10,329 nt of DNA from an uncultured Clostridia bacterium (GTDB taxonomy: Bacteria > Bacillota > Clostridia > Christensenellales > CAG-314): positions 1 through 10,329 of the forward strand of contig CALGIK010000147.1 of NCBI GenBank assembly GCA_937915515.1. The letters are read 5' to 3'. This document shows, piece by piece, positions 1 to 6,552 of the stretch. Both the position numbers and the translations under genes were made by a program. Position 1 is the stretch's first letter, and each line of letters starts with the position of its first letter. A model generated the notes under the pieces. It was given only the letters and a program-made list of their open reading frames with translations. It did not search any database and had not been told where the DNA came from.

Positions 1-635
1 CGGGCGAAAGACGTTTTAGAGCAAGCAAAATTGCAGGCAAAACCACAATCCCCGCTATAATAAAAAATTATACGCCTCAACAAGTGAGGGAAATAAGTTT
101 AATCGAAAACTTACAGCGGGAGGACCTTAACCCTGTTGAAGCGGCGCGTGCAATCAAGCAACTGATGGAGGAGTTTAATTTGACTCAGGAAACAGCCGCC
201 GACCGTATAGGCAAAAGCCGCAGTGCAATAGCCAATACATTAAGGTTATTATCCTTAAACAGCGCAGTGCTTGATTTAATTGAAAACGGACGTTTATCCG
301 CCGGACACGGCAGGGCTTTAGTGGTAGTAGACGACGAAAAAGAGCAATTGGATTTAGCACGTAGAGCATGCGACAACAAGATGAGCGTAAGGGAAATCGA
401 AAAACAGGTACATAGTCTTTTAAACCCAAAACCTGTTGCGGAAGTCATACGCAAAGCCGAAATCAGTCTCGAATTAAAAGATCTTGTCACAAATATGCAG
501 CGTGCTTTTGCGACAAAAGTCACTGCTGTGGGCAACGGCAATAAAGGACGCATTTGCATTGATTATTATACTAAAGACGATTTAGACAGGATAACGACCT
601 TTGTGCGGGAATGGGGACGGGATAAGTTTAATTAA
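1..635 (+). CDS. parB: ParB chromosome-partition protein, 5' end cut off by the window
   Basis: ParB is a CTP-dependent DNA clamp that loads at parS sites near the origin and works with ParA and SMC in chromosome segregation. The reading frame is open from the left edge, so the N-terminus is missing and 210 residues are visible. They begin with the GERRFRAS CTP-binding motif (bases 3-26), which lies inside this family rather than at its start; the GTG at 84 is therefore an internal Val. IENLQREDLNP follows (102-134), then a KorB-type helix-turn-helix with TQETAADRIGKSRS (within 180-257), the SAGHGRAL motif (294-320), and a C-terminal dimerisation segment with IDYYTKDDLDRI ending close to the stop. 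The GKSRS recognition helix and SAGHGRAL match ParB better than the nucleoid-occlusion paralogue Noc, which as I recall has GKGQS and a different second motif. ParA would be expected upstream, outside the window. Confidence 0.93.
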   Translation, partial: GERRFRASKIAGKTTIPAIIKNYTPQQVREISLIENLQREDLNPVEAARAIKQLMEEFNLTQETAADRIGKSRSAIANTLRLLSLNSAVLDLIENGRLSAGHGRALVVVDDEKEQLDLARRACDNKMSVREIEKQVHSLLNPKPVAEVIRKAEISLELKDLVTNMQRAFATKVTAVGNGNKGRICIDYYTKDDLDRITTFVREWGRDKFN

Positions 636-648
636 CACATAGTAAAAT

Positions 649-1239
649 ATGGATGATTTGTTTTTAGATGTCAAAAACAGGTTAAAAAGGGGTAACAAAA
701 TTTTGTTTTCGCGCGACAGCGCATGTTTACAAAAACTCATCAGCCTGATTGAGACTTGTAATCATAGGAGCCTTGTTATGTGGGCGCTAAATTGCAGTCA
801 GCAAACATTAAAAAAATTTGAAGAAAAATATCCCCAAGAAGTCAGACCTAAAAACTGTTTAATACTTTGCGAAAGCTGGGCAAGCGGAAAAATCAAAATG
901 AATTTAGCCAAACAGGCAATCTTAGCTGCCCATAGAGCCGCAAAAGACGTTGACGAAATATACGGCGCACTGTGTCATGCAATAGGTCACGCCGGAGCAA
1001 CAGTACACGTCGAAACACATGCAATAGGACTGCCTTTTTATGAGTTGACCTCACTGGTGAGAGAATACAATAATTTTACCCTAATCAGTCAAAAAATCAA
1101 ATTTTATTACGAAAATTTGCTGTATTGGAAAGAAAATACAGATAAACAAAAAAAAGAGTGGGCAAAGTTTTTATTAGACTTTAACAGACCGAATAAGGAA
1201 AAACAGCTTAACAAAAAAAGAGATTTATACACTGACTAA
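649..1239 (+). CDS. Imm-5-like putative immunity protein
   Basis: This small, soluble 196-residue protein has no signal peptide or membrane segment. Three stretches recall the family annotated as 'putative immunity protein' (Imm-5-like). The first is MWALNCSQQTLKKFEEKYP (residues 44-62), followed by RPKNCLILCESWASGK (66-81). The second is AKQAILAAHRAAKD (87-100). The third is a His-rich helix, CHAIGHAGATVHVETHAIG (109-127), with H110, H114, H120 and H124 at helical spacing. Family members are all-alpha proteins assigned by association to polymorphic-toxin immunity, but many occur without a toxin and their biochemical role is not established. No toxin-like gene is adjacent here. The gene starts 13 bp after parB in the same direction, and I see no clear Shine-Dalgarno, which suggests translation after parB readthrough. 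The Lys-rich C-terminal tail (roughly 163-196) is probably disordered. The family assignment is fairly likely; an immunity function is only inferred. Confidence 0.7.
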   Translation: MDDLFLDVKNRLKRGNKILFSRDSACLQKLISLIETCNHRSLVMWALNCSQQTLKKFEEKYPQEVRPKNCLILCESWASGKIKMNLAKQAILAAHRAAKDVDEIYGALCHAIGHAGATVHVETHAIGLPFYELTSLVREYNNFTLISQKIKFYYENLLYWKENTDKQKKEWAKFLLDFNRPNKEKQLNKKRDLYTD

Positions 1240-1240
1240 C

Positions 1241-1285
1241 AAAAATACTCCTTATCAATAACGATGAGGAGTAATTATTTTGATT
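1241..1285. terminator. Bidirectional intrinsic terminator between convergent operons
   Basis: A 10-bp stem pairs 1246-1255 (TACTCCTTAT) with 1264-1273 (ATGAGGAGTA) around an 8-base loop. On the plus strand it contains one T-G wobble (1253/1266) and is followed by an A/T run ending TTTT (1278-1281). On the minus strand the same position is an A-C mismatch, but the stem is followed by an uninterrupted run of five T (1245-1241). It lies just after the stop of the immunity-like gene and 46 bp past the stop of gltX, so it can end both the parB-side transcript and the metG-gltX transcript. Confidence 0.75.
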
Positions 1286-1319
1286 AGTAAATCTTTAAAT
1301 AGGAAATCAATTTAAAAAA

Positions 1320-2768
1320 TTATTCTTTACCAAGTAAGTTTAAACTAAAATTAAGTCTTTTTAATGCTTTCTCTTTGCCGAGTAGGTCGGCTAGTTCCGT
1401 TGCGCCGCCCGGTGTGGACTCCTTGCCGCTTATTGCTACCCTTGTGGTCCAAAGTATCGAGCTGTTTTTTACACCTTCGTTTGCCGCTAAACTCGTCAAA
1501 ACGGTATACAATGCGGTATTGTCCCATTGTTTTAAATCAGTCAATGCACTGATAATTTTAGGCAGATATTTTTTTGCGCTGTCAATACTGCTTTTTTGTT
1601 TTGCGTTTTCAAAAAGGTTTATGTCGTAATTATCAAATTCCTCCAAAAAGTTTACCTTATCGGCTATTTCGGTTAAAGCCTCTACCCTGCCCTGAATAAG
1701 CTTAGCTAATTTTGTATAATCGTATTTACCCGCAGCCTTGCTTTTGTCTAAATAAGGAGTTGCCAGTTGCAAAAACTTATCGGCATCCATTTCCTTTATA
1801 TAAAGTCCGTTAAGCCACTTTAGTTTAATCTCGTCAAAAATAGCGGGTGAACGGTTAATACCCTCAATGCTAAAAAGCTGCTGCATTTCCTCAAAACTCA
1901 TTTTTTCCTTATCGTTTTTAGGCGACCAGCCAAGCAGAGCGATATAATTGATTATGGCTTCCTTGATATAACCCTTTTCGATTAAATCTTCGTAGCTTGC
2001 CGCTCCGTCACGCTTGCTCAATTTGTGCTCCTTATCGCGCATAATAGGCGGCATATGGATATACAAAGGTCTTTCCCACTCAAAGGCGTCATAAAGCAGA
2101 TTGTATTTAGGCGTACTTGTCAAATATTCCGTGCCGCGCATAACAACGTTTATCCCCATAAGGTGGTCGTCAATAACGTTGGCAAAGTTATAGGTGGGCA
2201 TACCATCGGATTTAATTAATATATTATCTTCAAGTTCCTCGTTTTTTACGCTTATTTCGCCAAAAACAGCATCAGTATAAGACGAAATTCCCTCTGTCGG
2301 CATATTTTGTCTTATTACGTAAGGCTCTCCGCTTTCTATCCTTTTTTGCACTTCCTCTTTGCTTAAAGACAAACAGTGCTTGTCGTAGCGGCGTGCGCCG
2401 TTTGCGTCGGGCAGATTTTCCAGCCGCTCCTTAGAACAAAAACAATAATAAGCCCCGCCCTTTTCGATTAAAATTTTTGCATATTTAAGGTATTCGTTTT
2501 TCCTTTGGCTTTGTATATAAGGACCATAATCACCGCCGACGTCAGGCCCTTCGTCATAAAAAAGTCCGGCTTCCTTCATTGTTTTTAAAATATTGTCGAT
2601 ACTGTCCGCTACCAATCTGTTTTGGTCGGTGTCTTCGATACGCAAAATAAACTTTCCGCCTGTTTTTTTTGCGTATAAATAACTGTATAATGCCGTGCGC
2701 AAGCCTCCTATATGCAAATATCCCGTGGGACTTGGCGCAAATCTTGTCCTTACCTGATTTTTTTCCAT
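1320..2768 (-). CDS. gltX: Glutamyl-tRNA synthetase (GluRS)
   Basis: This cytoplasmic class I aminoacyl-tRNA synthetase charges tRNA with glutamate. At 482 residues it has the normal bacterial length. The N-terminal FAPSPTGYLHIGGLRTALY contains the HIGH-type motif HIGG (19-22). IEDTD (44-48) and SDGMPTYNFANVIDDHLMGI (187-206) are standard active-site segments, MRGTEYL (210-216) follows, and KLSKRDG (249-255) is the KMSKS-type loop. A likely zinc site is formed by C109, C111, Y128 and C132, matching the CxC...YxxxC pattern of zinc-binding GluRS. An alpha-helical anticodon-binding region fills the C-terminus. The start is ATG with AAGGA five bases upstream. It is the second gene of an operon, 32 bp after metG. 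In Clostridia GluRS is often non-discriminating and also charges tRNA-Gln for GatCAB conversion; that cannot be decided from what is visible here. Confidence 0.97.
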   Translation of the reverse strand: MEKNQVRTRFAPSPTGYLHIGGLRTALYSYLYAKKTGGKFILRIEDTDQNRLVADSIDNILKTMKEAGLFYDEGPDVGGDYGPYIQSQRKNEYLKYAKILIEKGGAYYCFCSKERLENLPDANGARRYDKHCLSLSKEEVQKRIESGEPYVIRQNMPTEGISSYTDAVFGEISVKNEELEDNILIKSDGMPTYNFANVIDDHLMGINVVMRGTEYLTSTPKYNLLYDAFEWERPLYIHMPPIMRDKEHKLSKRDGAASYEDLIEKGYIKEAIINYIALLGWSPKNDKEKMSFEEMQQLFSIEGINRSPAIFDEIKLKWLNGLYIKEMDADKFLQLATPYLDKSKAAGKYDYTKLAKLIQGRVEALTEIADKVNFLEEFDNYDINLFENAKQKSSIDSAKKYLPKIISALTDLKQWDNTALYTVLTSLAANEGVKNSSILWTTRVAISGKESTPGGATELADLLGKEKALKRLNFSLNLLGKE

Positions 2769-2800
2769 TTTCGTCCTTATTTTTAGTATTACAATAGATA

Positions 2801-4375
2801 TTACAAAATTTTGTTTAATTCTTCAAGTTCCTTGGCGACATTGATACGGGTAAACAAATTTTCGCCTTTTGTCACCTTATCCCCTTCTTTCATGCCGTCA
2901 AAAGAATGCAAACTGTCGAAGTTATCGGGTACTTCGCCCTTATTTAGCCTCATGTAAATTTCCTCGGCGGTATTCATCAAAAACGGGCTTATCAAAAGAG
3001 CAATAAACCTAATGGTTTCTATTAAATTATACAGCACTGTACCCAGTCTTTCTCTTTTGCTTTCGTCTTTAGCCAAAGCCCAAGGCGTATTTTCGTCTAT
3101 ATATTTGTTTGCCCTGTAAACAAGCGCAAATATTTCGCTCATAGCTTGCGGCATATTAAAGCTGTCTATCGCCGCTCTGCACTTATCCAAACAGCCTGTA
3201 GCCATGTCAATAAGCTCTTTATCGTTATCGTTAAGTTCGCTCTGATGCGGGACATTACCGTCAAAATACTGAGCTATCATAGCGGTGGTACGGCTGACTA
3301 AATTGCCTAAGCTGTTGCATAAATCGCTGTTAAAACGGTTTAATAAGGCTTCCGTTGTATAAACTCCATCGTTGCCGAAGGGTACTTCCCTTATTAGATA
3401 ATACCGTATGGCGTCCAAACCGTATCTGTCAACCAAAAAATACGGATCAACAACATTGCCTTTACTCTTACTCATTTTGTCGCCGCCAAATAACAACCAA
3501 CCGTGGCCGTAAACGTGTTTAGGCAAGGGCAAATCCAAAGCCAACAAAAGGGCGGGCCAAATAATGCTATGAAAACGTACAATTTCCTTAGCCATCATAT
3601 GAACATCAGCCGGCCAGTATTTTTTAAACAGACTGTCATTTTCGCTTTCGTAGCCTAAAGCCGTGATATAATTGCTTAAAGCGTCAATCCACACATAAAC
3701 GCTGTGCTTTGCGTCAAAAGGCACCGGCACGCCCCAAGTTACGCTGGTGCGGCTGACTGCCAAGTCAACCAAGCCGGGTTTGATAAAATTGTTTACCATT
3801 TCGTTAACGCGCGAAGCAGGCTGTAAAAATTCAGGATTGTCTTGATATAGTTTAAGCAGGCTATCTGCGTATTTGCTCAGTCTAAAAAAGTAACTTTCCT
3901 CCTTAGCTTTAACAACTTCCCTATGACAGTCGGGGCATTTCCCCTCTATCAGCTGACTTTCCGTCCAAAAGGATTCGCACGGACTGCAATACCAGCCTTC
4001 GTACTCCGCCTTATAAATATCGCCTTTGTCATACAGCTTTTCAAAAATTTTTTGCACCGCCCTCTCGTGGTAGTCGTCGGTGGTACGGATAAATTTATCG
4101 TAACTTATGCGCATTAATTGCCAAAGTTTTTTTATGTCGACATAAAGCATATCGACAAATTCCTTAGGGCTAAGTCCCTTTTCCTCTGCCTTTTTGGCGA
4201 TATTTTGACCGTGCTCGTCTGTCCCCGTCAAAAAGAAAACATCAAAACCGTCTTTACGCTTAAATCTCGCTAAACAATCGCATACAACCGTCGTATAGCA
4301 ATGTCCCAAGTGCAATTTTCCGCTGCTGTAATAAAGAGGAGTGGTAATATAAAATGTCTTGTCATTCTTTTGCAT
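2801..4375 (-). CDS. metG: Methionyl-tRNA synthetase (MetRS), short form
   Basis: This cytoplasmic class I synthetase attaches methionine to elongator and initiator tRNA-Met. Starting at the ATG at 4375 it has 524 residues. Motifs in order are YITTPLYY (9-16), HLGH (22-25), a zinc knuckle with C130, C133, C147 and C150 in the MetRS connective peptide, WIDALSNYI (229-237), and KMSKSKGN (300-307). A helical anticodon-binding domain includes NSLGNLVSR (354-362) and ENTPWALAK (428-436). The frame stays open to a TTG at 4390, but GGAG lies six bases before the ATG, so I prefer the ATG. The protein ends at about the point where Bacillus-type MetRS (about 650 residues) continues into a C-terminal tRNA-binding OB-fold (Trbp111-like) domain, which is absent here. 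It is the first gene of the metG-gltX operon. I found no T-box or S-box leader; the inferred 5' leader is only about 15 bases. Confidence 0.96.
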   Translation of the reverse strand: MQKNDKTFYITTPLYYSSGKLHLGHCYTTVVCDCLARFKRKDGFDVFFLTGTDEHGQNIAKKAEEKGLSPKEFVDMLYVDIKKLWQLMRISYDKFIRTTDDYHERAVQKIFEKLYDKGDIYKAEYEGWYCSPCESFWTESQLIEGKCPDCHREVVKAKEESYFFRLSKYADSLLKLYQDNPEFLQPASRVNEMVNNFIKPGLVDLAVSRTSVTWGVPVPFDAKHSVYVWIDALSNYITALGYESENDSLFKKYWPADVHMMAKEIVRFHSIIWPALLLALDLPLPKHVYGHGWLLFGGDKMSKSKGNVVDPYFLVDRYGLDAIRYYLIREVPFGNDGVYTTEALLNRFNSDLCNSLGNLVSRTTAMIAQYFDGNVPHQSELNDNDKELIDMATGCLDKCRAAIDSFNMPQAMSEIFALVYRANKYIDENTPWALAKDESKRERLGTVLYNLIETIRFIALLISPFLMNTAEEIYMRLNKGEVPDNFDSLHSFDGMKEGDKVTKGENLFTRINVAKELEELNKIL

Positions 4376-4381
4376 AACTAT

Positions 4382-4385
4382 CTCC
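4382..4385 (-). promoter_or_regulatory. Ribosome binding site that sets the metG start
   Basis: On the minus strand GGAG lies six bases upstream of the ATG at 4375, which is good spacing. The in-frame TTG at 4390-4388 lies upstream of this site, so its five extra residues would be encoded across the Shine-Dalgarno. This favours the ATG as the true start. Confidence 0.75.
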
Positions 4386-4397
4386 GACAAAATTCTA

Positions 4398-4426
4398 ATT
4401 ATATAGTTTAACGCAAATTTAGTTAA
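4398..4426 (-). promoter_or_regulatory. Housekeeping (sigma-A type) promoter for metG-gltX
   Basis: On the minus strand TTAACT (4426-4421, four of six matches to TTGACA) is followed after exactly 17 bases by a perfect TATAAT (4403-4398). Transcription would start near 4391, giving a leader of about 15 bases that just contains the metG Shine-Dalgarno. The short leader leaves no room for a T-box riboswitch downstream of this promoter. Confidence 0.6.
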
Positions 4427-4480
4427 AAGTAAACATATTTATTAAGGTTAAGACTAATAGCACTTAAAAATAACGTAACC

Positions 4481-4508
4481 GCATATGGAAAAAAATCTGA
4501 CATAAAAT
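4481..4508 (+). promoter_or_regulatory. Possible sigma-E type sporulation promoter for spmAB
   Basis: GCATATG (4481-4487) matches the Bacillus subtilis sigma-E -35 pattern KMATATT at six of seven positions. After 13 bases, CATAAAAT (4501-4508) matches the -10 pattern CATACA(A/C/T)T at seven of eight. The implied leader to the spmA ATG is about 50 bases. In B. subtilis the dacB-spmA-spmB operon is under mother-cell sigma-E control, so the location makes biological sense. The region is AT-rich, so chance similarity remains possible. Confidence 0.45.
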
Positions 4509-4564
4509 AATTAAAGTAACACAAGATTTAACAACAACAATTATTTTACAAAAAGGAAAGCAAA

Positions 4565-5317
4565 ATGGCTGCTGTTTGGTTTATTTTAATTGCCGGAAGT
4601 CTGGTTTTGATGCTCATCTATAATCCCAACGCCGTACTGTCGGTTATGACAACAAGTGTTACGGAGAGTTTTGAGCTGTGCATTAAGCTTGCCGGCGTAT
4701 ATTGCATATGGTTAGGATTTATCGAGGTAATGCGGCAAATAGGTGCGCTCGATATTTTGGGCACGTTGTTAAAACCTGTTATTAAATGTTTATACGGCGA
4801 ATTAAGCCCTAAAGCGCGCGATTATGTTGTAGTCAATATGTCGGCTAACCTTATTGGAGTGGCAAACGCCAGTACTCCTACGGCAATAGGCGCAATTAAG
4901 GAAATGGGTAAAGGCAAGACTAAAATAACAAGAGCAATGGCAATGTTGTTTTTAATTAATGCCAGCGGACTTGAAATTATGCCGAGTACAGTTATGGGCA
5001 TGCGCGCCGCCGCAGGCAGTACCAGTCCTGCCGATATATTTTTTCCTTGTTTTATTATTACCGTAATAACAACGGGTTTAAGCATATTATTCGCCTTTCT
5101 TTTCGGTAGAGAAAAGACAGAAAAAAACAAAAACATTATATCCGATGTCACATCAAAGTCAACAGCAAAGACGGTTATCGTTAAAAGCGAAAAAAACAAA
5201 ATTGAAGACTTAAAAAAAAATAGAGCCGTTATAGAAACACAAAAAAGCGCATCAACATTGCCAACCAAATCCAATTTAGCTACAATAATCAATAATCAGG
5301 CAGGTAGTCAAATATGA
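4565..5317 (+). CDS. spmA: Spore maturation protein A, with an unusual C-terminal tail
   Basis: SpmA is a membrane protein of the nucleoside-recognition (Gate) domain family. In Bacillus it is needed, with SpmB, for normal core dehydration during spore maturation; its molecular activity is unknown. The body (residues 1-180) has hydrophobic segments at about 3-20, 35-56, 121-135 and 158-180, and the conserved NLIGVANASTPTAIGAIKEM stretch (95-114). LINASGLEIMP (130-140) is also typical. The usual family length is just under 200 residues; here a roughly 70-residue Lys/Thr/Ser/Asn-rich tail (181-250) extends beyond the last membrane segment and is probably disordered. The ATG has AAGGA seven bases upstream. 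The stop overlaps the spmB start by 4 bp (ATGA), indicating translational coupling. The dacB gene that precedes spmA in B. subtilis is absent; metG lies upstream, divergently. Confidence 0.92.
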   Translation: MAAVWFILIAGSLVLMLIYNPNAVLSVMTTSVTESFELCIKLAGVYCIWLGFIEVMRQIGALDILGTLLKPVIKCLYGELSPKARDYVVVNMSANLIGVANASTPTAIGAIKEMGKGKTKITRAMAMLFLINASGLEIMPSTVMGMRAAAGSTSPADIFFPCFIITVITTGLSILFAFLFGREKTEKNKNIISDVTSKSTAKTVIVKSEKNKIEDLKKNRAVIETQKSASTLPTKSNLATIINNQAGSQI

Positions 5318-5820
5318 GCGCTTACATAGTACCGGCACTGTTTGTTTTTTTGCTGGCTGTAGCGGCGATCAAAAAAAAGAATCCTTACAATGCTATGCTT
5401 TTGGGCGCTAAGGAAGGTGCGGCAAGCGTTATCAGAATTTTTCCCTACATAATGGTTATAATGTTAGCATTAAAACTCATGCAGGCAAGCGGTTTTGACG
5501 CTTTAATTACCAAAGCAGTTTCGCCGTTACTTACTTGGACGGGTATACCCTCGGAGTTAACTTATTTGGTAATCCTTAGACCGGTAAGCGGCAGCGGAAG
5601 TTTAGCAATGTTAGCCGAAATCTACGCAAAATTCGGACCTGACAGTTATATAAGCAGATGCGCCAGCTTAATAGTTGACGGCAGCGATACGATATTTTAT
5701 ATGGCAGGCGTATATTTTGCCGAAACAAAAGTAAAAAACATAGGAGTGGTTATACTTTTAGCGTTACTAGTCAGTATTATAGGAGCAATAGTAGGTTGTT
5801 GGCTATGCCGTTTTATGTGA
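5314..5820 (+). CDS. spmB: Spore maturation protein B
   Basis: SpmB is the membrane partner of SpmA, of the same Gate-domain superfamily, and acts in spore cortex and core maturation. This 168-residue copy has the normal length and all the expected blocks. There is an N-terminal helix (4-19), then NPYNAMLLGAKEGAASVIRIFPYIMVIMLA (23-52). The signature ILRPVSGSGSLAML (87-100) follows, then FGPDSYISRCASLIVDGSDTIFYMAGVYFA (107-136), and a final membrane helix (143-165). It starts inside the spmA stop (ATGA), with AGGT eight bases upstream. No convincing hairpin terminator follows it in the 120 bp before the next gene. Presence of the pair suggests a spore-forming ancestry, although spmAB homologues also persist in some bacteria not known to sporulate. 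Confidence 0.94.
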   Translation: MSAYIVPALFVFLLAVAAIKKKNPYNAMLLGAKEGAASVIRIFPYIMVIMLALKLMQASGFDALITKAVSPLLTWTGIPSELTYLVILRPVSGSGSLAMLAEIYAKFGPDSYISRCASLIVDGSDTIFYMAGVYFAETKVKNIGVVILLALLVSIIGAIVGCWLCRFM

Positions 5821-5891
5821 CAACTAAAAAATAATCATATATTCTTGCGTAAATTATAGATTATGAGGGTTTTTCGCTTTAAATCATTATG

Positions 5892-5920
5892 TTGACAAAT
5901 ATACAGTTTGCTGATATAAT
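5892..5920 (+). promoter_or_regulatory. Full-consensus extended -10 housekeeping promoter
   Basis: TTGACA (5892-5897), exactly 17 bases, then TATAAT (5915-5920), all twelve hexamer positions matching consensus. The bases TGA directly before the -10 also give the extended TGn motif. Transcription should start near 5927, only about 14 bases before the ATG at 5941. It is the best promoter in the window and probably drives the genes from 5941, possibly through lepB and recF. Confidence 0.88.
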
Positions 5921-5940
5921 TTGTTTCAATTTACATTAGT

Positions 5941-6552
5941 ATGATAAAAAACAAGGTACAACCAAATAAATTTTTTGACTGGTTAAGCGCAATGGGTCTT
6001 ATTCTTGCAATAGCCTTTCTTTTTTGTATTTTTTTGCCCGTTATCAATCACCACAAAGAGACAGACCACTCACTTGGGCTTGGCAATTTTGCGGGAAAGG
6101 ATATAATAAGCGGCGGATTGTACGATAGGGAAAAGGACATAAAAGACGAAAATAACCTATATGTAAAATATCATAAAATGACACCAAAAGCGCAGGAATA
6201 TTATGTGACCTTTATATCGGTTCAAGAAGGCAATCTGGGCAAAACAGCAGCGTTATTTTTACTAATTACGCAAATATTTGCAGTTTCTGTTACGGCAAGT
6301 TGGCTGTTTTGTCTTTTAACGCGCAAAAATATAGCTGTTATCGGTGTCTTAATTAGCATTGTAACTGTTGTTTTTACAATCATCACTGCTTTTCTTTTTG
6401 CTTCGCTGACAAATTATACTAAAATAGAAGGTATGCCTTCTTTAAGCTTTGAAGTAAGTATCAGTTGGGGAATGATTCTCATGGTAATATTTAGCATACT
6501 GTTGACCGTTGCTTCTTTTTACGCTTTAAGCAAAAAGGTGAAAAGATGTTAA
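5941..6552 (+). CDS. Four-helix membrane protein of unknown function
   Basis: I do not recognise this 203-residue family. Hydrophobic segments lie at about 14-34, 103-125, 131-155 and 175-196. A hydrophilic loop of about 65 residues (36-100) between the first two helices is Asp/Lys/Tyr-rich and would be extracytoplasmic if the basic N-terminus (MIKNKVQPNK) stays inside. The last residues (SKKVKRC) are basic and probably cytoplasmic, consistent with an even number of helices. No catalytic or transporter motif is visible. The start is the ATG 21 bases after a consensus promoter, but the short leader holds no Shine-Dalgarno-like sequence, which is odd in this genome. The coding sequence overlaps the next gene by 7 bp, so the two products are probably made together. 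It could be a small regulator, anchor or transporter subunit for the soluble protein encoded next; that is inference only. Confidence 0.85.
   Translation: MIKNKVQPNKFFDWLSAMGLILAIAFLFCIFLPVINHHKETDHSLGLGNFAGKDIISGGLYDREKDIKDENNLYVKYHKMTPKAQEYYVTFISVQEGNLGKTAALFLLITQIFAVSVTASWLFCLLTRKNIAVIGVLISIVTVVFTIITAFLFASLTNYTKIEGMPSLSFEVSISWGMILMVIFSILLTVASFYALSKKVKRC

Noticed and set aside
84..86. GTG as the start of a short parB-like gene
   Set aside because: The frame is open upstream to the left edge and encodes the conserved GERRFRAS motif, so the GTG is an internal Val codon of a gene cut by the window.
1001..1017. parS-like sequence (CACGT followed by GAAACA)
   Set aside because: An extra C breaks the palindrome between CACGT and GAAAC and the left arm does not match. 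It is part of the coding sequence for the His-rich helix.
3510..3521. TAAACGTGTTTA near-palindrome as an operator
   Set aside because: It lies inside metG in a conserved coding segment, and its centre is not self-complementary.
4376..4564. T-box or S-box riboswitch upstream of metG
   Set aside because: I see no T-box core sequence and no terminator hairpin, and the best promoter leaves a leader of only about 15 bases.
5821..5891. Intrinsic terminator after spmB
   Set aside because: ATAATC and GATTAT can pair, but the six-base stem is AT-only with a loop of about 22 bases. The following GGGTTTTT has no GC-rich stem in front of it.
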